Below are positions 7,411 to 17,163 of a DNA stretch of 64,000 bases, in pieces. A model generated the notes under the pieces. It had not been told where the DNA came from. It made no database searches and worked only from the letters and a program-made list of their open reading frames with translations. The stretch covers positions 81,198-145,197 of the forward strand of contig CAAGCB010000009.1 of NCBI GenBank assembly GCA_900768185.1, written 5' to 3'. The number at the start of each line of letters is the position of its first letter. Within the stretch, counting starts at the first letter, position 1. The stretch comes from Alphaproteobacteria bacterium. Its GTDB lineage: Bacteria > Pseudomonadota > Alphaproteobacteria > CAAGCB01 > CAG-977. A program made the position numbers and the translations under genes.

Positions 7411-9219
7411 ATGTCCGTATTTCCCCCGTCCTTTATTCAAGAGGTTCGTTCCCGAACGTCGATCGTCGGTCTTGTCGGTCAGGTCGTCAAGCTGAAGCGG
7501 CGCGGAAACGAATATTGGGGGTGCTGTCCGTTTCATCATGAAAAGACGGCGTCCTTCACCGTCAGCGACGAAAAGGAATTTTACCACTGCTTCGGGTGCG
7601 GCGCGCACGGCAACGCGTTCGACTTCGCCATGAAGATCATGGGAATGAGCTTTCCCGAATCGGTCGAATATCTGGCGCGTCAGGCGGGTATGGAAATTCC
7701 CCGCGCGACGGAACGGGACGTCGAACGCGAACGCAAAAAAACGGGCTTGTCCGAAGCGTTGGAGGCGGCGTGCGGATTTTTTGAAGAACAGTTGCACAAA
7801 CCGGCGGGGCGCGAAGGGCTTTACTATTTGCAGCGCCGCGGACTGACCGAGGAAACGATCAAAACGTTCCGTCTGGGGTTCGCGCCGTCGGGAAACGCGT
7901 TGAAAGCCGAACTGGGACGGCGGGGATTTTCGACCGAAACGCTGGTCGAAGCCGGATTGATCATGAAATCGGAACGCGAGGCGAATTCCTTTTACGACTA
8001 TTTCCGCAACCGCGTGATGTTCCCTATCGCCGACCGTCGCGGAAAAATCATCGCTTTCGGCGGGCGCGTGATGGACGACGGCGAACCGAAATACCTGAAT
8101 TCCCCCGATACTCCCGTGTTTTCAAAAGGCGACAACCTTTACGCTCTGCATCTGTCGGGCGAACAGGCGCGAAAAACGCGGGAGATCATCGTGGTTGAAG
8201 GATACATGGACGTCATCGCGATGGCGCAGGCGGGAATTCGTCGGGCGGTCGCGCCGCTGGGGACGGCGTTGACCGAACGGCAGATTCAACTGTTGTGGCG
8301 CTATGCTCCGGAACCGCTGTGCTGTTTTGACGGCGACGGGGCGGGGCAGCGCGCCGCCGTGCGTGCCGCCGATCGGGTGCTGCCGTTGTTGAAAGCGGGG
8401 TATTCCCTGCGTTTCATCACTTTGCCCGATAATCTCGATCCCGACGAATATATCAATGAACACGGCAAGTCCGCGTTGGAGGAGTTTTTAAAAACCCGAT
8501 ACCGTCCGTTGTCCGAACAGTTGTGGCGGATGCTGACGGAAAACCGCGCTTTGGATACGCCGGAACGCAAAGCGGGATTGAACAGGGACATCGCCGAAAC
8601 GCTGTCGAAAATCACCGATCCCGACGTCAAAGGCTATTATCGTCAGGAATTCGAATACGCCGCGCGGGAATTGACGTCGCCCTATAAAAACAGAAAAAAC
8701 GACTTTAAACCGGACGGTTGGCGCAAAGCGGGCGGAAACGCCCGACCGCAGATCAAAGTCTATCACCCCGCGCCGGTTCCCGAACGCGACGAAACGCGCA
8801 TGTTGCTGGCTTATTTCCTGCTGTATCCCGACATCGCCGCCGACTTTTCCGAGGAATTGGCGCAATGGCGCGCGCCCGACGAAAAATCGTCCGAAACGCT
8901 GGCGATGCTGTTGGACGCGACCGCCGCCGATCCCGACACGACCCGCGAACGGCTGGCGGAATATTTGAATCAAAACGGCAAAGCCCCGATTTACGACGCT
9001 TTGGGCGCCGAAATCGAAATGCTGAAACGCAAGGATCCTTTGCCGCAAGAGGTGCGCGACGACATCGCGCGGCTGTTGACGGGCATGCGCAAAAAGGAAT
9101 TGCGCGCCGAATTGAAGCGTGTCGCCGCCGAAATCGACGCCGCGACGGACGAAACGGTCGCGGCTGAACTGTGGAATCGGTACTCCGCTTTGCTGGCGGA
9201 GGAAAAAACTCTGACATAA
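7411..9219 (+). CDS. dnaG: DNA primase DnaG
   Basis: DnaG makes RNA primers at the replication fork, working with the DnaB helicase. The 602-residue protein has a CHC2 zinc-binding domain (C39, H42, C60, C63 in CPFH...HCFGC), the basic RNA polymerase-like motif with YLNSPDTPVFSKGDNLYAL, and a TOPRIM fold with VVEGYMDVIAMAQAG and CFDGDGAGQRAA. The C-terminal 150 residues are the helicase-binding region, which is poorly conserved. It sits between yqeY and rpoD, as in the macromolecular synthesis operon; rpsU is not adjacent. Confidence 0.97.
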   Translation: MSVFPPSFIQEVRSRTSIVGLVGQVVKLKRRGNEYWGCCPFHHEKTASFTVSDEKEFYHCFGCGAHGNAFDFAMKIMGMSFPESVEYLARQAGMEIPRATERDVERERKKTGLSEALEAACGFFEEQLHKPAGREGLYYLQRRGLTEETIKTFRLGFAPSGNALKAELGRRGFSTETLVEAGLIMKSEREANSFYDYFRNRVMFPIADRRGKIIAFGGRVMDDGEPKYLNSPDTPVFSKGDNLYALHLSGEQARKTREIIVVEGYMDVIAMAQAGIRRAVAPLGTALTERQIQLLWRYAPEPLCCFDGDGAGQRAAVRAADRVLPLLKAGYSLRFITLPDNLDPDEYINEHGKSALEEFLKTRYRPLSEQLWRMLTENRALDTPERKAGLNRDIAETLSKITDPDVKGYYRQEFEYAARELTSPYKNRKNDFKPDGWRKAGGNARPQIKVYHPAPVPERDETRMLLAYFLLYPDIAADFSEELAQWRAPDEKSSETLAMLLDATAADPDTTRERLAEYLNQNGKAPIYDALGAEIEMLKRKDPLPQEVRDDIARLLTGMRKKELRAELKRVAAEIDAATDETVAAELWNRYSALLAEEKTLT

Positions 9220-9244
9220 AGAGCGTCGACTTCGGATTTATGTG

Positions 9245-9273
9245 TTGACAAAACGGAGATAAAACCTTAATAA
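9245..9273 (+). promoter_or_regulatory. Possible rpoD promoter in the dnaG-rpoD gap
   Basis: A perfect TTGACA (9245-9250) is followed after 17 bp by TAATAA (9268-9273), a weak -10. Its place in the 132-bp gap ahead of rpoD suggests that rpoD can be transcribed apart from dnaG. Confidence 0.4.
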
Positions 9274-9351
9274 ATGCAGGATTGACCGGATTCTATTTTC
9301 CGGCGGTTTTTTGTGCGCTCCTTTTTCGCAATTAAGGTAAAGGCTGATTTT

Positions 9352-11463
<2,112 letters not shown>

Positions 11464-11479
11464 TTTAAAACAATCCGAA

Positions 11480-11511
11480 GAACCCGCCGTTTCCCGTCGG
11501 GTTCTTTTTTT
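11480..11511 (+). terminator. rpoD terminator
   Basis: GAACCCG (11480-11486) pairs with CGGGTTC (11498-11504) and is followed directly by seven T residues. Confidence 0.9.
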
Positions 11512-11512
11512 A

Positions 11513-11540
11513 TTGAAAAAACGAAAAAAATTGCTATTTT
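11513..11540 (+). promoter_or_regulatory. Likely promoter of the CAU tRNA
   Basis: TTGAAA (11513-11518), a 16-bp spacer and TATTTT (11535-11540) end 7 nt before the tRNA. The match is moderate and the position is right for a tRNA promoter lying just after the rpoD terminator. Confidence 0.45.
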
Positions 11541-11547
11541 AACAAAC

Positions 11548-11624
11548 GGGTCCATAGCTCAGTTGGTTAGAGCGGGGCGCTCATAACGCCTTGGTCGTGG
11601 GTTCGAGTCCCTCTGGACCTACCA
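11548..11624 (+). tRNA. tRNA with CAU anticodon, probably tRNA-Ile2
   Basis: The 77-nt cloverleaf has a D-arm GCTC/GAGC, an anticodon stem GGGCG/CGCCT with loop CTCATAA (anticodon CAT), a T-loop TTCGAGT and an encoded CCA. The variable loop TGGTC and flanking bases resemble bacterial isoleucine-2 tRNA, whose C34 is changed to lysidine by TilS; elongator Met is the alternative. Two imperfections are visible: a G-T pair at the acceptor end and a T-T mismatch in the T-stem. Confidence 0.85.
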
Positions 11625-11626
11625 AA

Positions 11627-11661
11627 AACACAGCCCTTTCGATCGAAAGGGCTGTGTTTTT
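11627..11661 (+). terminator. Terminator behind the CAU tRNA
   Basis: A long, fully symmetric stem around ACACAGCCCTTTC and GAAAGGGCTGTGT, flanked by A and T runs, directly follows the tRNA CCA. Its symmetry allows it to end the convergent ppa transcript as well. Confidence 0.9.
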
Positions 11662-11672
11662 ATGAAAACGCT

Positions 11673-12224
11673 TTATCTTTTAACGTATCCCGTCAAGGTT
11701 TCCTTGACTTTTTCGTATTCGGCGATGGCTTTCATAATGACGTTGAACGCTTCGTTTTGATCCAAGAACCCTTCAACGACGACGGTTTTGTTTTCCAGTT
11801 TTTTATAGTCTTCAAAGAAACGCTGCACTTCGATCATGCGGTGAGGCGGCAGTTCGTCAATGGACGAATAGTGCGCGTATTCGGGATCGTCGGCGTGAAC
11901 GGCGATGATTTTGTCGTCCGCTTCGCCCTGATCGATCATTTTCATCACGCCGATGGGGCGCGCCGCCATGATCGTCAACGGGAACACGGGTTCCTGTCCC
12001 AAAACCAGAATGTCCAGCGGGTCGTGGTCTTCACAATAGGTGCGGGGTATCAATCCGTAGTTTGCGGGATAGTGGACGCTGGAATACAAAACGCGGTCAA
12101 CGCGAATCAAACCGCTGGGCTTGTCCAGTTCGTATTTGTATTTCGATCCTTTGGGAACTTCGATCACCGCGGGAACAAACTGCGGAACTTTGCCCGCCAA
12201 TTCGACGTCATGCCAAGGGTGCAT
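11673..12224 (-). CDS. ppa: Inorganic pyrophosphatase
   Basis: Soluble family I pyrophosphatase, which hydrolyses PPi released by biosynthesis. The 183-residue length fits the bacterial hexameric type. The metal-binding signature DHDPLDILVL and the VIEVPKGSKYKYELDK stretch with its active-site Lys and Glu are present, as are HYPANYGLIPRT and YKKLENK. A strong AGGAGG site precedes the ATG. A minus-strand TATACT at 12266-12261 could be its -10 box, without a convincing -35. It is probably monocistronic. Confidence 0.97.
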   Translation of the reverse strand: MHPWHDVELAGKVPQFVPAVIEVPKGSKYKYELDKPSGLIRVDRVLYSSVHYPANYGLIPRTYCEDHDPLDILVLGQEPVFPLTIMAARPIGVMKMIDQGEADDKIIAVHADDPEYAHYSSIDELPPHRMIEVQRFFEDYKKLENKTVVVEGFLDQNEAFNVIMKAIAEYEKVKETLTGYVKR

Positions 12225-12301
12225 GGAATAACCTCCTGATAAAAAAGTGATTTAAATCGAAGTATAACACACCTGACCGATTAGAAAAGAGGGAAGTTGG
12301 C

Positions 12302-12330
12302 TTGTCAGTCGATTTCGAAAAGGGTATACT
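12302..12330 (+). promoter_or_regulatory. Sigma-70 promoter for the 12364 gene and yjbQ
   Basis: TTGTCA (12302-12307), a 17-bp spacer and TATACT (12325-12330) precede the first gene by 33 nt. Both boxes score five of six. Confidence 0.65.
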
Positions 12331-12363
12331 TTGCAAGGCGAAGAACGGCAAAGGGGGCTGATC

Positions 12364-12738
12364 GTGGCAAACAAGGCGGAACAGGAATCTTTTTACGAAT
12401 TTCATTTGAACGGGGAAAACGAATTGATGGTTTCCCTGCGCATGCGGGAAACGGAGCCGCGCAATCCCGTTTTGATTTACGGCGGCGGCGCGCACGCTTT
12501 GCTGTACAGAACGCCGGAATCGTCAGTCCTGCTGGACTTTATCCACCCCGCGGTGCGCCCGTATCTGGCGCGCGCGAAATCCGTTCTGGTCGCCGAAACG
12601 CGGGATTATCAGGTCGTGCGCGAATATACCGCGCCGTGCCGTCAGGTCAAAAGTCTGCCCGTCGACGTTTCGTCAGTCAAGCCGTTGCTGGACAAGGAGC
12701 GCGCGGAACGGATCGACGAAAGGGATTTGTATAAATGA
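12364..12738 (+). CDS. Conserved-looking small protein of unknown function
   Basis: I do not recognise this 124-residue protein. It has no signal peptide or membrane segment, so it is probably cytoplasmic. A VLIYGGGAHALLYRTPESS stretch and the positively charged, acidic-rich C-terminus (DKERAERIDERDL) are its main features. The GTG at 12364 follows AAAGGGGG by 6 nt; a TTG at 12331 is also in frame but overlaps the promoter's transcription start. Its stop overlaps the yjbQ start by ATGA, so the two are translationally coupled. Confidence 0.7.
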   Translation: MANKAEQESFYEFHLNGENELMVSLRMRETEPRNPVLIYGGGAHALLYRTPESSVLLDFIHPAVRPYLARAKSVLVAETRDYQVVREYTAPCRQVKSLPVDVSSVKPLLDKERAERIDERDLYK

Positions 12739-13154
12739 AACAGGCGCAATTCACTCTGGACGTCGAAACGACGCCCGCCGGATTTACGAATATCACGCCC
12801 GCGGTTGTCCGGTGCGTGCGCAATTCCGGAATTCAAACGGGACTGCTGACCGTATTCCTGCGGCACACGTCGGCGGGATTGACCATTCAGGAAAACGCCG
12901 ATCCCGACGTTTTGGCGGATTTGTCGCGCTGGTTTGAACGCGTCGCGCCGCAGGACGACGCGCTTTACACCCACACGTTCGAAGGCGCGGACGACATGCC
13001 CGCGCACATCAGAACCGTTTTGACGAACGTGTCGCTGAACATTCCCGTCGCGAACGGGCGTCCCGTTCTGGGAACGTGGCAGGCGGTCTATTTGTGCGAA
13101 CACAGAAATCAGGCGCATGTCCGTCACGTCGTTCTGCATCTAATCGGGGAATGA
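12735..13154 (+). CDS. YjbQ/UPF0047 family protein
   Basis: This 139-residue protein belongs to the YjbQ (UPF0047) family, for which weak thiamine-phosphate synthase activity is known in E. coli; the true role is uncertain. The family markers LLTVFLRHTSAGLTIQEN, NADPDVLADL, the GADDMPAHIRT stretch and GTWQAVYLCEHR are all present, including the conserved histidines thought to bind a metal. It is coupled to the unknown gene upstream, and its last 15 bases overlap the end of bpt on the other strand. Confidence 0.93.
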   Translation: MKQAQFTLDVETTPAGFTNITPAVVRCVRNSGIQTGLLTVFLRHTSAGLTIQENADPDVLADLSRWFERVAPQDDALYTHTFEGADDMPAHIRTVLTNVSLNIPVANGRPVLGTWQAVYLCEHRNQAHVRHVVLHLIGE

Positions 13155-13859
13155 AGTCGACCATTTCCCGCGGTTGCAGTATTCCAGCGGCGCGAATTTT
13201 TCCTTGTACGCCATGTTGGACAGTCCGCGAATCATATAGCCCAGATAAACATAGGGTTTGTTTCTGTCTTTCGCCGATTCGATCAGACGCAAAATCATCA
13301 GTGTCCCCGGACTGTTGCGGCTGAAATCGGGATCGAAAAAACTGTACACGGCGGACAATCCGTCGTCCGTTTCGTCAATCAGCATAACGCCGACGACGCC
13401 GTTTTCGTCGGACAGTTCCATCAATTCCGCGGCGACGGGCGTGTCTTCAATCATCGCGCGGTATTCTTCGAAAAACATGTCGCGCATTTCGCTGTTTTGG
13501 TGGCGTGTGTCCAAATAGCGTCGGAACAGCGCGTAGTGGCTGTCAAGAGCGATATTCGGCAGAAAACGGCATTTGAGCGTTTCGTTTTGACGTAAAGTCT
13601 TGCGCATTTTTTTGTTCGGATAAAAATCCGCGACGCGGACGCGCACGGAAACGCACGCGCGGCAGTCGGGACACGACGGGGTGTAGCAAACGCCGTGCGA
13701 TCGGCGAAATCCGGCGCGCGACAAAGCGTTCGCCCAAATTCGGGCGTTTTCGCCGCTCAAATCGACCGCCGTTTTGGCTTCGTTTTTGTCGGGCAGATAA
13801 GGGCAGGGAGCCGGTCGCGTCGAATAAAAAGCTTTTAAATGGTTCATAAAGGCTAACAT
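13140..13859 (-). CDS. bpt: Aspartate/glutamate leucyltransferase (N-end rule)
   Basis: Bpt transfers leucine from Leu-tRNA to N-terminal Asp or Glu of proteins, marking them for ClpS/ClpAP degradation. The 239-residue product has the family start FYSTRPAPCPYLPDKNEAKT, the cysteine cluster YTPSCPDCRACVSVRV, and the C-terminal FFDPDFSRNSPGTLMILR and YLGYMI stretches. Two in-frame ATGs exist, at 13859 and 13847; neither has a good ribosome site, and the second (MNHLKAFYS) fits homologues slightly better. It is divergent from the DUF3800 gene. Confidence 0.93.
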   Translation of the reverse strand: MLAFMNHLKAFYSTRPAPCPYLPDKNEAKTAVDLSGENARIWANALSRAGFRRSHGVCYTPSCPDCRACVSVRVRVADFYPNKKMRKTLRQNETLKCRFLPNIALDSHYALFRRYLDTRHQNSEMRDMFFEEYRAMIEDTPVAAELMELSDENGVVGVMLIDETDDGLSAVYSFFDPDFSRNSPGTLMILRLIESAKDRNKPYVYLGYMIRGLSNMAYKEKFAPLEYCNRGKWSTSFPD

Positions 13860-13905
13860 ACGCTTGAAAATCTAAAAATGATTTAAAAAAGCGATTCTTT
13901 TTGAC

Positions 13906-13934
13906 TTGACTGACGCAAAAGGGTTCGATAAAAT
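13906..13934 (+). promoter_or_regulatory. Promoter for the DUF3800 gene
   Basis: TTGACT (13906-13911), 17 bp, then TAAAAT (13929-13934), both near consensus. It implies an untranslated leader of about 80 nt that contains a stable hairpin. Confidence 0.6.
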
Positions 13935-13979
13935 TTTATTTGTAATTTTTTTGAACAGTCCTGCGAAGGCTGTAAAATC

Positions 13980-14006
13980 CTAGGGTCACCGTTTTGGTGA
14001 CCTTAG
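13980..14006 (+). promoter_or_regulatory. Hairpin in the leader of the DUF3800 gene
   Basis: CTAGGGTCACC (13980-13990) pairs with GGTGACCTTAG (13996-14006) around a GTTTT loop, with one G-T pair. No T run follows, so it is not a simple terminator. It ends 7 nt before the GGAG ribosome site and could be a 5' UTR structure or, as DNA, a palindromic operator. Confidence 0.5.
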
Positions 14007-14023
14007 TTGTATCGGAGACGTCT

Positions 14024-14884
14024 TTGGTCAAGATTTGCTACATAGACGAATCGGGGGATTTGGGAACGCTGCCCGTGATTTCTCTGCCGAACGACGGCAA
14101 TCATCAGCCTGTGCTGGCAATCGCGGGCATCTTTGTCGATCACAAAGATTTGTACGATTTGACGCATGATTTCATCAAACTGAAATACCGCTATTATCCG
14201 GGGCTGAACTATCCGACGGACAAGTTTTTGGATCGCATCATTCCGGAAATCAAAGGGGCGGATCTGCGTCGGAACGCCATGCGCGGCGGCAACCGCGTCA
14301 AACGTCACGCGGTCGGTTTTTTGGATCGAATTCTTGATCTGTTCTTTAAATACGATATCAAAATCGTCGGGCGGATTTGGGTTAAAATCCCCGGAAAGCC
14401 CTTTAACGGAAAAGCTGTCTACACATCATCGATTCAAAGCATTTACACTTATTTCGACAATTATTTGCGCCAACGGGACGATTACGGCGTCGTCATCGCC
14501 GACAGCCGCGATTATATGAAAAACATAAATCTGTCGCATTCCGTTTTTACGCAGAAATTCCGTCAACTGTATCCTTTGTATCAAAACATTGTTGAAATGC
14601 CGTGTTTCGGACATAGCAACAATCTGGTCGGATTGCAACTGTGCGACATTTTGTGTTCGGCGTTTTTATTCCCGATAGCCAGCTATGTTTATTGCGCCGA
14701 TTTTGTGCATAACGTTCATGTTCAGCCCGCCGCGCTGGAACTGCGCGACCGTTACGGGCATCGGTTGCGCGAATTGCAGCACCGTTTCGTCAATACGGAA
14801 GGATATAACATGGGCGGAATTGTCGTATCCGATCCGCTGCAAAAGCAAAACGCCGTCGCTATGTTCAAAGATCCCGCGAAATAA
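14024..14884 (+). CDS. DUF3800 domain protein
   Basis: This 286-residue protein carries the DUF3800 hallmarks: YIDESGD at the N-terminus, VVIADSRD in the middle and VGLQLCDILCSAFLF near the C-terminus, with acidic residues placed as in RNase H-like folds. The family is common in mobile and defence contexts, but its function is not established. I chose the TTG at 14024, 6 nt after GGAG; a further TTG at 13994 lies inside the leader hairpin. It stands alone between bpt and dsbA with its own promoter and a terminator. Confidence 0.8.
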   Translation: MVKICYIDESGDLGTLPVISLPNDGNHQPVLAIAGIFVDHKDLYDLTHDFIKLKYRYYPGLNYPTDKFLDRIIPEIKGADLRRNAMRGGNRVKRHAVGFLDRILDLFFKYDIKIVGRIWVKIPGKPFNGKAVYTSSIQSIYTYFDNYLRQRDDYGVVIADSRDYMKNINLSHSVFTQKFRQLYPLYQNIVEMPCFGHSNNLVGLQLCDILCSAFLFPIASYVYCADFVHNVHVQPAALELRDRYGHRLRELQHRFVNTEGYNMGGIVVSDPLQKQNAVAMFKDPAK

Positions 14885-14907
14885 GAGGAAAGAATACAGC
14901 GTAAAAA

Positions 14908-14937
14908 AAAGACGCCGAAGTTTTCTTCGGCGTCTTT
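14908..14937 (-). terminator. Bidirectional terminator between DUF3800 gene and dsbA-like gene
   Basis: A 13-bp perfect stem, AAAGACGCCGAAG against CTTCGGCGTCTTT, with a TTTT loop. The eight A residues on the left give the leftward dsbA-like transcript a strong U tract; the rightward tract is short. Confidence 0.85.
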
Positions 14938-14955
14938 GATTCTGCAAACGGAGGA

Positions 14956-15723
14956 TTATTCGACTTCGGCTTCCGCGTCGACGGCGACGCCTTCGCGAAT
15001 GGCGCGGACGTTAATATCCAGTTCGTCGCCCATCATGGCGCCGTTCGAAATGAAATCGCCGATGATGAAATTCGGAATGCCGCGGAAATCAAAGCGGTTC
15101 GCCAAGATGCGGTTCGCGTTGATGACTTTGTCCAGAGCTTTGTCTTTTCTGTCCGCGTCGAATTTTTTCATATTCAAACCGGCGGCTTTGGCGTATTTGA
15201 CGATGTCTTCTTCGGTCAGCTGACCTTTGTGGGTGATCATCGCCTGATGCATTTCAAAGTATTTGCCCTGCTTTTCAGCCGCCAAGCCCGCGCGCGCGGC
15301 GGAATCGGACGTCTGGCTCAAAGACGGCATGTCTTTCAAAACCCAGCGGATATTGCCGTCGTTTTGGACGTATTCCCATACTTTGGGGAACATCAGCTTG
15401 CAATAACCGCAGTTGTAATCGAAAAATTCAACGATCGTGATGTCGCCGTCGGGATTGCCCAGAACGGGGGTAGAGGGGTCGCGTTCCAGCGCGTTGCGGC
15501 TGGTGGCGAGCTTTTCGACCAAGGCTTTTTTCTTGGCTTCTTGTTCTTTCGCGCGATAGTTGTCCAACGCCTGAACGACAATTTCGGGATTGTCCAGCAG
15601 ATATTCCTTGACGGTCTTTTTAACGTCTTCTTCGTTCATACCGAACTGGAACATTTTCGCTTCGGCGGCGACGGGCGTCGCGACGGCGGCGAACAAAACC
15701 ATGACTAAAACTTTACGCAACAT
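14956..15723 (-). CDS. DsbA-family periplasmic thiol-disulfide protein
   Basis: The 255-residue protein has a signal peptide (cleavage near AAEA) and a thioredoxin fold with active site CGYC inside FFDYNCGYCKLMFP and a cis-Pro loop FRGIPNFIIGD. An N-terminal helical region of about 75 residues (EEDVKKTVKEYLLDNPEIVV) precedes it, as in the alphaproteobacterial DsbA/ScsC-like group. It should oxidise or isomerise disulfides in the periplasm. The ATG at 15723 has an AAAAGGGAAAAG site. It follows the M48 protease gene by 66 nt on the same strand, a known pairing. Confidence 0.9.
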   Translation of the reverse strand: MLRKVLVMVLFAAVATPVAAEAKMFQFGMNEEDVKKTVKEYLLDNPEIVVQALDNYRAKEQEAKKKALVEKLATSRNALERDPSTPVLGNPDGDITIVEFFDYNCGYCKLMFPKVWEYVQNDGNIRWVLKDMPSLSQTSDSAARAGLAAEKQGKYFEMHQAMITHKGQLTEEDIVKYAKAAGLNMKKFDADRKDKALDKVINANRILANRFDFRGIPNFIIGDFISNGAMMGDELDINVRAIREGVAVDAEAEVE

Positions 15724-15789
15724 ATTCTTTTCCCTTTTTATGGTTGAGATAGCCCCAATCATAAAACAAAAAACGTTTTTCTAAAACAG

Positions 15790-17151
15790 TTATCTTGTTC
15801 CGACCGTCTTTTTTTTCGTTTCCGTTTCGCGCAACCGGAACAAGATGTCTTCGGCGCGCAGACGGGCGGGGTCGGTTTCGTTTAATTCGCCGCGGGCGCG
15901 TTCGGCGAACGTCCGCGCCAGCTTTAAATCGCCGGTCGCCAGTCCGTATTCCGCCAAAGCGCAATCCGCCAGCCCTTTTTGTCCCAGTCGTCCGTGAACG
16001 ATCGCTTTCAATCGCCAGATTGACGGAAGTTCCGCCGCGATCGGTTCCAAAACGGTCAATTCCTTTCTCGCCCGACGCAAAGCGTCCGCGTCGTCCCGTT
16101 CGATCAGCGCCTGAACCAGTCCCGCGCGCAACAAGATCGCGTCGGATTGCAGGGAAACCGCTTTTTCATAGGGCGCGACGGCGTCGGCGGCGCGACCGGT
16201 TTCAAACAAAATCTGCCCCTTTAATTCGTAAAAGTACGGATCGTCCGGATAGTCGGCGATCAAGGCGTCGATTTGTTCCAACGCCCGTTTGAACAGTCCG
16301 GCGCGATAATCCGCAATCGCGCGGGCATAACGGGCGGGCAGGCTTTCGTCCGTTTCGGGATAGCGCGCGCGCGTTTTTTCGGGGGAGGACAGAAAAGCGG
16401 ACAGTTTGGCTTTAACGCGCCGGAACAAAGCGTTTTCTTGCGCTATTCTCGTCAGATCGGGGGACGGTCGCGTCAGGCGGGTTTGGTTCAAAATCGCCTC
16501 CAGCCGTTCTTTGGCGGCGGGGTGGGAACGCCACAGCGCGAAATCGTCTGTTTGCCCCAGAGATTCTTGGGTTTGAAGCTTGCGCATAATTGTTTCGAAT
16601 CCCGAAAAATCATGTCCCGTTTTTTGCAGCAAAGCCGCGGCTGTTTGATCCGCCGCGTTTTCTTCGCTTCGCCGATAGGCGGCGAAAACGCTCCGCATAG
16701 ATGAAAAACCGCCGGAAGCCGCCCCGATCGCGGTGTCCGCGCCGCCGCCGACCGCGACCGTCGCCGCGCCCAAAATCATGGATAAAAGCATGCTTCTGCG
16801 CGCTATTTTCATGTTTTCATACATTCTGACGATGTGTCCGCCCGCGATGTGTCCCGTTTCATGCGCCAGCACGGCAATGATTTCCTGCGCGTCGTCCGCG
16901 CGCGTCAGCAGTCCCGTGTGAACGAAAACATGCAGTCCCTTGGCGGCAAAAGCGTTGATGGAATCGTCCTTGACCAAATGGACGGACAGATTTTCCGCGT
17001 CCAACCCCGCTTTTTCAAACAAAGGTGTCAAATAAAAAGAAACGGCGCGCTCGATTTCGTCGTCGCGCACCAAAGAAAGATTTTGCGCCCGCGCCGTTCC
17101 GACGCACAGACCGTATAAAAAAAGTCCGGCAATCAAAACGGCGCGACGCAT
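15790..17151 (-). CDS. M48 family metalloprotease with TPR tail (BepA-like)
   Basis: This 453-residue protein has a signal peptide (MRRAVLIAGLFLYGLCVGTA) and an M48 peptidase domain with HETGH (zinc site, about residues 96-100) and the third ligand in SEENAADQTA. A hydrophobic membrane-dipping segment (ILGAATVAVGGGADTAIGAA) lies between them. Residues about 270-450 form TPR-like helices. The layout resembles BepA, a periplasmic protease and chaperone for outer-membrane protein assembly. It starts 12 nt after the glnA stop, so it may share the glnB-glnA transcript, and it leads into dsbA. Confidence 0.92.
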   Translation of the reverse strand: MRRAVLIAGLFLYGLCVGTARAQNLSLVRDDEIERAVSFYLTPLFEKAGLDAENLSVHLVKDDSINAFAAKGLHVFVHTGLLTRADDAQEIIAVLAHETGHIAGGHIVRMYENMKIARRSMLLSMILGAATVAVGGGADTAIGAASGGFSSMRSVFAAYRRSEENAADQTAAALLQKTGHDFSGFETIMRKLQTQESLGQTDDFALWRSHPAAKERLEAILNQTRLTRPSPDLTRIAQENALFRRVKAKLSAFLSSPEKTRARYPETDESLPARYARAIADYRAGLFKRALEQIDALIADYPDDPYFYELKGQILFETGRAADAVAPYEKAVSLQSDAILLRAGLVQALIERDDADALRRARKELTVLEPIAAELPSIWRLKAIVHGRLGQKGLADCALAEYGLATGDLKLARTFAERARGELNETDPARLRAEDILFRLRETETKKKTVGTR

Positions 17152-17163
17152 GAGATCACCCGA

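Noticed and set aside
13980..14006. Leader hairpin as a terminator of the DUF3800 transcript
   Set aside because: No T run follows the stem, so intrinsic termination is unlikely; it is kept as a structural element only.
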